A program made the position numbers and the translations under genes. From positions 3,100,001 through 3,164,000 of the forward strand of contig NW_024468913.1 of NCBI RefSeq assembly GCF_011745365.1: a stretch of 64,000 nucleotides of DNA, given 5' to 3'. Source of the stretch: Cryphonectria parasitica EP155. Taxonomy: Eukaryota; Ascomycota; Sordariomycetes; Diaporthales; Cryphonectriaceae. The notes below the pieces were generated by a model that was given only the letters and a program-made list of their open reading frames with translations, was not told the origin of the DNA and made no database searches. Shown here piece by piece: positions 22,292-32,462 of this stretch; the stretch's first letter is position 1, and every line of letters starts with the position of its first letter.

Positions 22292-23313
22292 CTTTGACGA
22301 CTTTGAGAGAGGAAAGGCTGGACGAGATGGACTGGCTCGAAGAACAAAGGGTGTTTGTTTCTATGAAGGTTGGGATTCTTCGGGCAGCCGTCTCGTCTAG
22401 TCTCGTCTCTGGGTCTACTTCCTGTGCCTGATGGAGATGGATTGGAATGAGGATGAGGAGGACAGAAGGCTTGGGAGAGTAAATATGGGAAGGGCCTTGC
22501 GGTGGATTTATGGTGTAGCTCTTGACAAAGCATTTGTTCTCTGTCGAAGAGCTTTCAAAGAAAGAAAGGGCTAACAACTTGGACAATCACATTGTCATTG
22601 GGTTGAATAGAGGCTATTCTGAGCCTGGGGGGTCCCCTGGGAGAAACGATTGGCATGTCAATGCCCTTGAGGAGGAAATCTGAGAGCTCTCTGGATGGAA
22701 ATTGTGATTTCACACAGGCGGAACCTCCAGAGGACATGCATCGCCCTGGAGAAAATCTCAGTCTCCTCGCATTCGAACTCCCTTTGAGCTGGCTGTCTTG
22801 CATACATCGAGAGGAAGAGGAACGCACACACAGCCCGTTCAGTCTCAGACAGAGAGTTTTTCTGCGGTAAGCAGATACAGTTTTCCTGGTGGAAAATGTC
22901 AATAGAGAATCAGTCACCATATTGGTAGGGCCAGATGAAGCCGAATCATCACGCGGTTCATTTTGCTGTAGAGGCACTCCACGGAAGGCAACTACAGCTT
23001 TGTTCCCCTTTGAGGGCTTTGTATGAGGAAAACAACAACATTGACCTTGACTCATGTAGACTAATATAGGCTTTGGAGGACTCTTACAAAGGCATTGTTT
23101 GATCTCGTGGTTTTATTTCATATGAAGGCTCAATCTCGCCAGACGGCCCTTCACAACGATACCCCATGATATAAGTGCAGAATACATCACTCTTCAGCGC
23201 AAGAGAGAGCAGGGCCTGAGATAACTCATTGCAGGATACAGCTAACAAGCTCCCAGCCAACCAAACACACAAACACTAATAAAAAAAGGGCAGCAGCAGG
23301 AGCAGCAACAAAC
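22292..23313. other. Intergenic region between divergent small Cys-rich genes
   Basis: About 1 kb. An open frame on the minus strand (23055-22555) has no recognisable motif or convincing composition. Bases 23060-23313 form the probable promoter and leader of the gene at 23314. No feature called. Confidence 0.45.
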
Positions 23314-23853
23314 ATGTGTCACCAAGAGATTCACCACCTGTGCGGGCACGTCAGCTCCCACAAGCTGCCGTGCGCGGCCAAGAAGTCGAGAAGAGGAGGA
23401 GGAGGTTGTGGTTTCGCCTGCCTCTTGGCTCTACAACCAAGATGTGATGACAACGCAAAGAAGACGACATCCACGGAGCCCTGCCCGCCCTGTCTCCGGG
23501 CGGACCGAGAGCAGTGGGCGATCCAGCGCGCGCAGCAGAGGATTCTCGCGCAGCAGCAGAGGAGTGGCCCGACAATGGGGTCCTGCCGGCCCATTGAGAC
23601 GAGTCGCACTGGCGCACGTCTCAGCGGACCTGCGCGTGGACCTGAGCAGCCTCGAGGACCGTATGATGAGCCCCAGCGAGAGCTCCAGCCTCCTCAGCCT
23701 CCTCGCCTTCGAGGTCCGGCGGAGAGCAGGACGCTTGTACCTCGCCACTGGGTTGATACGTCTAGATCGTACCCGGGCGGTGACCGTGTTGTCTCGGGTG
23801 TGCCCTCAGGCTGGGCCTATCCTGGCAGGGTGAGTCCACCTCCGAACCCGTAA
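23314..23853 (+). CDS. Small hypothetical protein with Cys/His-rich N-terminus
   Basis: Single frame of 179 aa starting at an ATG in a good eukaryotic context (ACAAACATG). The N-terminus MCHQEIHHLCGHVSSHKLPC arranges Cys and His at regular spacing, followed by CGFACLLALQPRC and EPCPPCLR, which could coordinate zinc. Residues 80-179 are Arg/Pro/Gln-rich and probably disordered. Short proteins beginning with MCH and a similar Cys/His layout are common in ascomycete annotations as conserved hypotheticals; their function is unknown to me. A mid-gene overlapping frame on the same strand (23408-23833) is the shadow. Confidence 0.6.
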   Translation: MCHQEIHHLCGHVSSHKLPCAAKKSRRGGGGCGFACLLALQPRCDDNAKKTTSTEPCPPCLRADREQWAIQRAQQRILAQQQRSGPTMGSCRPIETSRTGARLSGPARGPEQPRGPYDEPQRELQPPQPPRLRGPAESRTLVPRHWVDTSRSYPGGDRVVSGVPSGWAYPGRVSPPPNP

Positions 23854-24098
23854 AGTAGCACAATTGTGCTGGTCAAAGGGTATGGTGTGGTGAAGCCTCC
23901 ATAGCGCCTGGACAACAGATGAGATAAGTAGTTCTTTGTGTGTGTCTAAGGCAAGACTGATCAAGTGGATAATGTAACTGTATGAACTTTAGGGTCTCTT
24001 ATTTGCGAACAGCTAAGTCTCGGGATGAATTTCAGATGGTAGGTCATTTCTGTGCTGTAGGACAGTTCTAGGACTAACCCGAGCACCCTGTTCCCACG

Positions 24099-24101
<3 letters not shown>

Positions 24102-24140
<39 letters not shown>
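24102..24140. repeat. (GA)n microsatellite
   Basis: Uninterrupted GA dinucleotide repeat of about 39 bases. Confidence 0.95.
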
Positions 24141-24145
<5 letters not shown>

Positions 24146-25880
24146 GTGTGAGCTAGGTTTCATTCAATTCGAGTTCTTCCTACACTACCATGAACGTTCA
24201 CAGTAATTGTTGTCAGTGACCTGATACAACGGAGAGAAGGCTTCAGATGCTGAGGCCCGGGCCGGCGACAGAGAAGCAAGCGCACCCTCGTCGCAGCGGC
24301 CAATAAACCAGTACCGCAGATAAAACCAAAACGAAATGTGGAGCTGTTTTTTCCTCATGGAAAAGAGAACATCTGAGTGCACGACCAAACGAATAAAGTG
24401 AACAAATGTATGATGCAATCTAGGATCGGTCTCTGTGGAGTCCATGTTCGCGGCCCGTCGCCTGAATGCTTAGTAAAACAAGCATACAAGAGAACGTACA
24501 GTAAGCATGGAGGGTGGTTTGGTAATCGACCGCTTACACAGCAGTACAGTATCTCTGCTGGGCCTCTTGTGGGGCGCGAGTACGAGAAACACTGCTGAGG
24601 GAGAAACAAGACTTTTGGGCAAAAAGGGTTGGTCGTCAAACACACGGCCGTTGCGTTGTCCGCGTGGGTTGCACTTGCCTCCTCCGCCCAAAGATGCAAA
24701 GCCGCACACCCTCTTGCTCCTTCTATCCTCCCACCACCACCCTCCCGAAGCGTCTCCCCCGTGCCACCCCTCCCTCGTTCCCCGCCCCCAAAACCCTTGA
24801 CATTTGGTGGGAGCCACACTGCAAAAGATCCCCAGGTCCCCGTCTTTGTTAGGGTCACCGCTTGTGGACACCCCTGGGGCGCCGAGCCCAGCCCAACGCA
24901 CACCTGAGACGTTGACGTTCCAGGTGAGTCGGCACATTCTGGTGAAGCTGAAAAGAAAAAGAAGTAGGAAGAGAGAGGGGGGCAAAAAGGGCAAGGAGGT
25001 GGGACACACGAAAAAAAAAAGCCAAAAAATCAAATCAACACCTGATGCGAATTGATGGTCTATGCATATGCATGCATGGCAATGCACAACAGGTTACTGA
25101 TTCTTATGCCCCGTCTGCGAGGGTGACGACAACGAGCCCAGGTGATTGTCGGCGCCAAGACCACGAATCCGAGCACGCATTTGCTCTCGCGTCATCATTG
25201 TGCAACAACATCAACACACGGTTTAGGTTCTGCGCAGATCGCCCCAAGACAAGTGTACAAACTGTAGTAAGTACATAGTAAATTTCTTTTTGGTTACCGG
25301 CGGTTTGTGCAGATTTGCGGAGACGGGAAGAGCCGGGGAATAGAGGAAATGTCGCAGCCTGATCAGTCTACCACCCAAATCCAGGTCAGACGGATGAATA
25401 GAAAGAGAGGGAGAGGAAAGAGTCCTCCTTAAGCATTACGCGTTTGTTGGACGAGCTGTCGCGGCGGGTAGAGAGAAATGATGGGTGGGGGAGGGGAACT
25501 GGCACCAACGTGCAGGCAACCTAAAGTAAGGAAGGGCTCGTGAGGCAAAATGCACACACTCTCTCCTCTTCTTCTAGGCTATCATAATTCTCTCGATGCA
25601 GACTGGTCCGGGGGCCAAAAGCGGGCGGCGCAGGACCCATTCATCCATGATCCCGTTATTTAATTTCATTCTTTTTATTCTGGCAACCTGGAGTTGGGGG
25701 GCGTGGGCGGCTTTGCGTATAGACGTAGTTAGGCGCACTGGGCGCACAAGCGCACAAGAGCGGGATCGCGGGATTGAGAGTTTTAAGGTTGCGTAGGGCT
25801 GATTTTCCCTTCCCTCCTCCCTTGTCGTAAACAGACAAGCTTGTAGTAGTAGCAGTAGTAAGAGGGGCGGGTTTTTGCTC

Positions 25881-25904
25881 CTGCTGCTGCTGCTGCTGCT
25901 GCTG
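25881..25904. repeat. (CTG)8 trinucleotide repeat
   Basis: Eight CTG units in intergenic DNA, followed by a short GATG-type repeat. Confidence 0.95.
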
Positions 25905-25992
25905 ATTGATGGATGGATGCATGTTCTAGACCTACGCCTCCTGAACGTGGACGGAATTAGGAGGGCGACCGCGTTGTGTGTGCGTGTATCTC

Positions 25993-26032
25993 TGTGTGCG
26001 TGTGTGTGTGCGTGCGTGCGTGCGCGCGCGTG
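25993..26032. repeat. 40-bp alternating TG/CG tract, Z-DNA prone
   Basis: Perfect pyrimidine-purine alternation over 40 bases, grading from TG to CGTG and then pure CG dinucleotides. Confidence 0.9.
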
Positions 26033-26140
26033 GCTATCCAAGCTTATTTCTTTTTACCTAATTTTTTAAGTACTGTACAGCGAGCTGTAGACTGGAGCCA
26101 AGTGGAAAAGAGAGCCAAATCAAGGCAGCCTTACCAGTGT

Positions 26141-26165
26141 ACCACCACCACCACCACCACCACCA
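26141..26165. repeat. (ACC)n trinucleotide repeat
   Basis: Eight ACC units in intergenic DNA. Confidence 0.95.
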
Positions 26166-28227
26166 GTCCCCAGTGACCCAACGCGGATCGTCGGCACCAA
26201 ACTATTGCAGACAAAGACGAACGCCAAGAGAAAGAAGGATTGTGAGGACTCGTACGCGATTGCGCAAATTGACTCTACCAAACGTGTCGTACCACGAGGC
26301 ATTTTTTTTTTATCCCTCTTTATTTTGTTACCGGCTTTCCCCTTTTCTTGCTTTCCCTCGTGATTATCCTTTCCAACCGGTGAGTGTGTGCGCTGGCACA
26401 CTTTTTAGTGTCCTGATAATGAAGCTTGGCAGTGACTCGACCCGTCGGCATGAGGCCAGAGCAGAACAAGCACAGTGTCGATATGAGGAAAAGATCGACT
26501 GAGGCAAGGGCAGATGATGACTCCCAAGGGGAGGAAGACCCGGGGACCCGAAGCCCATTCTGTAGGCCAGGTTGTCCTCCTCCTGCTGCTGCTACTGCAT
26601 CGGTTCTACTGCAACCCCAAGGGCTGGTTTGACCAGCATGTCATAGTAAGCCTATTTGCTGGCCCTCATTGGACGGGTGGGAGGCCAATTGACCATTGCT
26701 CAGCCTCCACGAGAAAACGGTCGCTAGAATGGGCCTGGCTCAGCACTTGTGCTGCTGCGTTTGTGGGCGCAGGGGTCGAGCCACCCGCTGTTTTGTTGTT
26801 GTTGTTGGTGTGTATCGAGATTTTGTTGATGTTTGATGATGATGGCTCCCAGACGATGGGCGCACAGGGCGAGGTCGAAGCCGACGTCTTGTTCCCGAGA
26901 ACGAGGTCGCGAATAAGTTGGGTCCTACCCAGCAATAGAGTATGGCCGTATCACGGTACACTCTATGACAGGTGGACAATGTAAATGGTACACTGGAGCG
27001 TGGCTACTGTAAGCCTAAGTCCCATGTAGCACTACATAGTAAAGGACTTGGGTATGTACTAGAGTAGTGGTAGTGTGTTCCCGGAACCGCGGGTTCAGCT
27101 GGCCCCACTTATGACCTATTCTGGAATCTGGATTGAACATTCAAATGAATTGAATCAAACAAGGTTGACTGGGGAGGTCGATCAAGGGTGGCAAGCTTAG
27201 CGCTAGGACTTGCGATTTGTGTGCCTCATAGGGAGGTCGAATCTGTGTCTGTCAATTACTTGTAAGCGCCCGTGAGATATTAGACGGATTGCTATGTATT
27301 GTGGTTTCTGGTCAGTGGCATCGCGATGGTTGATGTGTTTAATTGCCCATCTGGGTCACATCGTGTCTTTCTAGTTTCTGTATCATTGGAGACGACTAGG
27401 AGGGGCCGACGCTGTGACAACCTCAATCTCGCGGTTTTGCATCTGGCTCGCTCTCTGGATTGGGATTGACCAGGTACGAGGGAGCAAAATGATGAAGATT
27501 GTCCACATAGACCCGCCTCATCTCGTCGAATCACCTTGATGGTGTGTATCTGAATTCGGGAATGAGGGTTCTGTTCTCGTTTGATCCAAGCACCCGCCCT
27601 CTGACGCCATTGGACAAGAACCTCAGGAACCCACAGCAGAGCCTCCAAGTGGCTGAGGGCCTCTCAAGTGTGTTGTCTCTAGCATCATGCCAGGACAGGT
27701 TACGGAAACAGATCAGACCATTCTGTAATACTATTGTGCTGCGGTGCTCCTGTACTATGCTAGCATAGCGATCCAGCAGGTTTGGGATGGTCTGTCTGCT
27801 CATGAGAACACACGCAGAGAGAGAGAGGGTGGGGGCAGGGAGCAGGGTGGTCTTTTAGTGTGAATCCTTCGGTGGGACGTGCTGTGGATGCTGCGGAGGC
27901 GCAAGGAGGCTCACCCTTGGACAGGTGGAGCGACGGTCTGGCTGCTGCCTAGAATGCACGGGCCACATCCGTCACCTTCCTACCGCGTCCCCGTCGACAT
28001 TGACATCGCCTTTCATTTCCTCCTCTTCCCTCCTCATCATCCACATTTCAACGGCCAACGTCCCTAACTTGCCCCGGGGAAAAAAAAACCACTCGCCCGC
28101 TCATCTTCCATTTAGTTTGACTCAACGTCCAGGACTGCTGCACCTCGACCGGTCCAAAGCCCTCGCAAGGTTTTGTTTGTCGAGAGTTGAAGAAATCCGG
28201 GTTGACCTCAATCCGATCTGATCTGGT

Positions 28228-28241
28228 TCGACTCGAGTCGA
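28228..28241. promoter_or_regulatory. 14-bp perfect palindrome, possible dimer-binding site
   Basis: TCGACTCGAGTCGA is its own reverse complement, and after one mismatch two more G:C pairs extend the symmetry. It lies 777 bp before the ATG of the C2H2 regulator. Binding of any factor is speculation. Confidence 0.35.
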
Positions 28242-29017
28242 CCCGAATCCACGCCGTGTTGGTCTCACTCGAGGAGCGCTCCTGGCCACCCGTCCTGCTT
28301 ACTTATTACTCTTTCTCGTCGGTTTTCCTTGACATTCTAAACGAGCCCACCGCCAGGACCTTTTAGTGCACCCACAGTCATCATCTGTCCCCCAGCGTTC
28401 TGCGTTCCAGCATTTCGTCTGTGTTTTATCTTTCTTCTTCTGGCTTGCCCTCCTGATTTCTGACTCTTTCCTGTCCACCTCGACAAACATCCCCCCATCC
28501 GTTTCGGTGAACCTGGCAAAGAGGCCCGTGACATTTGGCCTCGGAGGATCACTAGAGTAAGAAAAAGCCAGATCTCGTTCAGTCCTGTCTGTGTGTCGAT
28601 CGCCCAGACCAGTGCTATCCTTCCCCATGCGTTGTTTTCTCTTTCTTCTTGTTCTGGTTCTCCACTTCTCACCGAGACCGAGTCACTCGGCCGGTCTCTG
28701 TTGTCTTGTTGGCCTCACAGCCCAAGTGTCGTCACAGGAATCATGCCGAGCCTCATGCGCGCGCATTCTAGCCAGCTGCATCACACCCTCCACCCCATTC
28801 ATCCACTGTGACTCACACACCTTCTCCCACCCCTTCCCACCCCCGCGTTAGATAGTCCAGGGTGCACTTTGCTCCATTTCTTTCTCTATCTCTTCTGTCA
28901 TCTCCTCTCAGCCTTACATGCGAGACATTGACTGACGCGGATGACAGACCTACCTTTGCACCCACTTGGAACTAAGAAGTCCTGTACCAGCTCGCCCGTC
29001 ATCAACCCCGGTTCACC

Positions 29018-31405
29018 ATGTCCAACCCGCGTAGGACACCGGCTGCACCCCGGGATGGCTCTGGCCCGGCTCTGGGCCTTAAGACCAACTTGGTCCTCCG
29101 CAAGGGTGCTACTTTTCATTCTCCTACCAGCCCATCTTCTGAAGCAGAGTGTCCCGCCTTCAGACCACCTGCCCTACCCCGGCGCTCTCAGACCAGCTTG
29201 GATGATGTTATCGACGCTCACCGTCGCCGCATCCGCATGACCCTTGCGACCATCGATCAGGCCCTCTCCTCCACAACTGAGTCTCAGTCCCAGGACACGG
29301 CCTCTCCCAAGACACCCGTCGACAACAGCTTTCCCTTCCCCGAGGGCTTACAAAAGCATTCCGTCGCCATGCTCGACGAGCCCGGAAAAGAGCGGCGTGT
29401 CCTACGCCCACGCTCTACTGTACGCCGCCCACAACGATACCACGAATCAGATAGTGGTCTGGGAACTTCTATTGCCACCTCCAAGGATAAAGTCACCGTC
29501 GAGGCCTCTTCCAAGAAGTCCAAGACGTCCTCTGTCAAAGCATCTACTGTCACCCGCTCTGCCGCTGCCTCCACCGCCGCCCTGCCTGGCCTGAGCGCTC
29601 GCGCAACAAACAAGATCTGCGAGCACATCCTGAAACCGCTGCTCGCGAAGCCAAAGCTTAAGACCTTCCACCCTCTGGTCATTGACTGCCCCAGGAGGAT
29701 CAAGGAGAAAGAAATCCTTTGTCTTCGGGATCTCGAGAAGACACTCCTGCTCATCGCCCCAGTAAGTGAACTTCAAAGGGACCTTGGTATTCGGGGATAT
29801 ACTTATCGAGCTTTGTGTTTGAAGGAGACCACCAAATCTCGCGGCCTGTACCTTGACTTCTGTCTCACCACCGTCCGCTGCATCCAAGCGACTGTTGAGT
29901 ATCTCACCGACCGGGAACAAACCCGACCCCAAGACCTTCCTTACACCAGCGGCTACTTCATCGACCTCGTCGACCAGATCCAGCTCTATGCGAAGCAGCT
30001 TGCTGAGGCCAAGGACAAGAAGACTGGTGAAGGCGATATGGAGTTCGACGGGTATGTTGTGCCCCCTCAAGCGTATATCCAGCAGACAAGCCGCCATGCT
30101 AATTACAACCACACCAGACCTGACGCCATCAAGCTGCATGGCGGTATTCACATCAACGGCCGGCCCGCTGAACTAGTCCGTGTGAACAAGAACGGAAAAG
30201 CTGTCTCCCTGGCCACGGGCCTCGAGATCGATATGGATGAGACGCCCGATGGCGAGATCAAGATTAAGAGATCTGCGAGTGAGGAGTTGGCGGACGAGGA
30301 TGAGATCATGCGCTCGATGGCGCGGCGCAAGAAGAACGCCAGCCCCGAGGAGCTGGCGCCCAAGAGGTGCAGGGAACCAGGCTGCAACAAGGAGTTCAAG
30401 AGGCCTTGCGACCTGACCAAGCACGAGAAGACACACTCTCGCCCATGGAAGTGCCCCATTGAGACTTGCAAGTACCATGACTATGGCTGGCCCACCGAGA
30501 AGGAGATGGACCGCCACTGCAACGACAAGCACAACACCGCCCCGCCCATGTACAAGTGCCTGTTCCCTCCTTGCCCCTACAAGTCCAAGAGAGAGTCGAA
30601 CTGCAAGCAGCACATGGAGAAGGCCCATGGATGGGAGTACGTCCGCACCAAGACCAATGGTGGCAAGAAGCCTGGCAGCAAGGCTGGCAGCATCACACAC
30701 CAGACGCCTTCGATGCGTGGCCTGCCGACGCCTATCAGCAACCCGCCGAGCATTGGCATGGCGACTCCTCCCCGGGAGAATCTTCACTACCACTCTACCA
30801 ATATCGATTTCCCAGCTTATATCCCAGAGCCGACGCCCTTCGACTTCAACACCCTTCCCCAAGAGATTCACGTGGACCCCATGGGCTTCTCGCCCGAATA
30901 CTCTCCTCCAGCCGATAACCCCACGCCTGTTACTGATTCTGGCCTGGACAATTCCTCTGTGATTTTCCAGGACGCTCCGCCAAGCGACTTCCAGTGGGAC
31001 GACATCTACAGTGCCAACCAGGCCCAGATGCAGGGGCCCAACTTCCCCAGGGAGTTGGCCGAGCAATTTGTCGCCTTCTCAGAGGCAGAGCTGTGCAAGA
31101 CGCAGATTGCCGCCCCACACATCTCACCGATCGGGCAGGGCAACGCGATGCTGTACACTCCACACTCTCTAGCAGAAGTAGATGACTGCTTTGACGAGGT
31201 CGCTGCCGTGGATGTGCGCGGGAGTGCCGACTTCCTCCTCTTCCCACCGACCGAGGGCAAGCCTGTCTTCCACCAGCAGCAGCCCCTGTTCGGCACCGAG
31301 ATGCCTTCCGTTGCTGCGGGCTACTCTCAGCCCAACTCCCAAGAGATGTGGGGAGTTGATTGGTCAAACAACCCCAACGGCTTTCACTACAGCCAGCAGC
31401 ATTAA
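29018..31405 (+). CDS. C2H2 zinc-finger transcription factor
   Basis: Reads open from ATG 29018 to stop 31405 (795 codons), but two introns are likely: 29762-29824 (63 nt, GTAAGT...GAAG) and 30052-30117 (66 nt, GTATGT, GCTAAT branch site, CCAG). Both are multiples of three without stops; splicing gives 752 aa. Residues 1-170 are basic and Ser/Pro-rich. A helical conserved region follows (about 180-330, ICEHILKPLLAKPKLKTFHP onward). Then come three Cys2-His2 units: CREPGCNKEFKRPCDLTKH, CPIETCKYHDYGWPTEKE with its distal His pair, and CLFPPCPYKSKRESNCKQH, followed by a basic GGKKPGSK patch. The C-terminal 250 residues are Pro/Ser/acidic, with a possible activation segment (FQWDDIYS). The finger block is familiar from uncharacterised ascomycete regulators, but I cannot assign a name or target. 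The very long upstream region fits a regulated developmental or stress factor. Confidence 0.85.
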   Translation: MSNPRRTPAAPRDGSGPALGLKTNLVLRKGATFHSPTSPSSEAECPAFRPPALPRRSQTSLDDVIDAHRRRIRMTLATIDQALSSTTESQSQDTASPKTPVDNSFPFPEGLQKHSVAMLDEPGKERRVLRPRSTVRRPQRYHESDSGLGTSIATSKDKVTVEASSKKSKTSSVKASTVTRSAAASTAALPGLSARATNKICEHILKPLLAKPKLKTFHPLVIDCPRRIKEKEILCLRDLEKTLLLIAPVSELQRDLGIRGYTYRALCLKETTKSRGLYLDFCLTTVRCIQATVEYLTDREQTRPQDLPYTSGYFIDLVDQIQLYAKQLAEAKDKKTGEGDMEFDGYVVPPQAYIQQTSRHANYNHTRPDAIKLHGGIHINGRPAELVRVNKNGKAVSLATGLEIDMDETPDGEIKIKRSASEELADEDEIMRSMARRKKNASPEELAPKRCREPGCNKEFKRPCDLTKHEKTHSRPWKCPIETCKYHDYGWPTEKEMDRHCNDKHNTAPPMYKCLFPPCPYKSKRESNCKQHMEKAHGWEYVRTKTNGGKKPGSKAGSITHQTPSMRGLPTPISNPPSIGMATPPRENLHYHSTNIDFPAYIPEPTPFDFNTLPQEIHVDPMGFSPEYSPPADNPTPVTDSGLDNSSVIFQDAPPSDFQWDDIYSANQAQMQGPNFPRELAEQFVAFSEAELCKTQIAAPHISPIGQGNAMLYTPHSLAEVDDCFDEVAAVDVRGSADFLLFPPTEGKPVFHQQQPLFGTEMPSVAAGYSQPNSQEMWGVDWSNNPNGFHYSQQH

Positions 31406-32446
31406 GAGCGTGTGGATCGATCTACCTTTGGTGATCACAGAGGGTTCGCAATCATGATACTTTTTTGTTTCCTTGTTTTTTTCTAACGATTTTACGAAAG
31501 CGGAAAGCGACAAGAGAGAGAGAGAGGAGAAGAGAGGTGTGAAGAAAAGATGAGGCATTTTGATACCACACTCGTGTCAACAAGAGTCGTGGACTGTGGA
31601 TGCAGACTGCTTGTTTACGCTTGTTTAAGAGAACTCATTGTCTCCTTTGGTCAACTACCTTTCTTTGACAGACGAAGCAATACTGAAGCAAGATCAAAAG
31701 AAGTTTTGAGTCTCTTTTCTCTTTGGGGGAAACTACGGATGAATGCAAACGGGCATTTGGCCTCAGATCCTGAACGAAACATCTTGGGTAATAGAGCAGG
31801 CAACGAGACGATGTTTTCGCTAGGTAGAAGAAACCCCACAATGTACATGACGATTCAGACGTCCACAGCATGACTTGATTAGTTCTCTCCCTCACTCACG
31901 TCGTATTTGGATAAAATGTGTGATGCAATCTCACAAATTTCAGGGCTGGTTTGCAGCGGACAAGAGGCAGTGCGTTGCTGACCGGCATTGAGGCGCAGTG
32001 CCCAGAGATGCATTGACAGCCAACGCTAACTTGAAGGGGGGGGGGGGCCCGCGATTGAGCGAGGAAGGAGAAGGAGCGCGTTAGAGCTCAGGGAGACCCG
32101 CTTTTCGGCGAGCTGCACAACGCAAAACCCCACGTGATAAGCCGTCACCTGTCTGAGCTTTTGGTTCTCCGCTCCGAAAGAAGGGTTTTTTCCCTTCCCG
32201 CCTCTTTCTTCCCTTGCTGCGCATTCACGCAAGACCAGCCTAAAGACAAGCTTAACGATGGCCGTCTGCTACCAAAACTCGCATACATTACTGCAGGACA
32301 CAGCCATGATTGTGCTACTGACGTGTTTTCCCCCTCCTTCTTGTGCGTCATGATCGTCATGAGTGCGACGTCGCGATCGCATGCTCTTTTCCTCTTCACA
32401 CCCAAAGGTAAGTCGTCCATTCTTCCTTTCTCTCTCCAGCCTTTCA

Positions 32447-32462
32447 ACCCCCCCCCCCCCCC
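32447..32462. repeat. Poly-C tract
   Basis: Run of about 16 C in intergenic DNA. Confidence 0.85.

Larger units (their letters stand above)
23854..29017. other. 5.2-kb intergenic region upstream of the C2H2 regulator, rich in simple repeats
   Basis: Largest gene-free stretch in the window. It carries an AG tract (24102-24140), a CTG repeat (25881-25904), a 40-bp alternating pyrimidine-purine run (25993-26032), a CCA repeat (26141-26165), a hairpin near 27017-27049, and a 14-bp perfect palindrome at 28228-28241. From about 27950 the plus strand becomes C/T-rich, as fungal core promoters and 5' leaders often are. Open frames inside it have skewed composition and no motif. It probably includes a long promoter and a long 5' UTR, possibly with introns, of the gene at 29018. 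Confidence 0.5.

Noticed and set aside
24102..24140. Simple repeats considered as a possible CRISPR or telomeric array
   Set aside because: They are plain microsatellites with no spacer structure and no TTAGGG units.
24470..25087. 205-codon minus-strand frame with hydrophobic Phe/Leu run
   Set aside because: The hydrophobic run is translated purine-rich simple sequence; there is no family resemblance.
30173..31066. 297-codon minus-strand frame opposite the C2H2 regulator
   Set aside because: Antisense shadow of clearly conserved zinc fingers.
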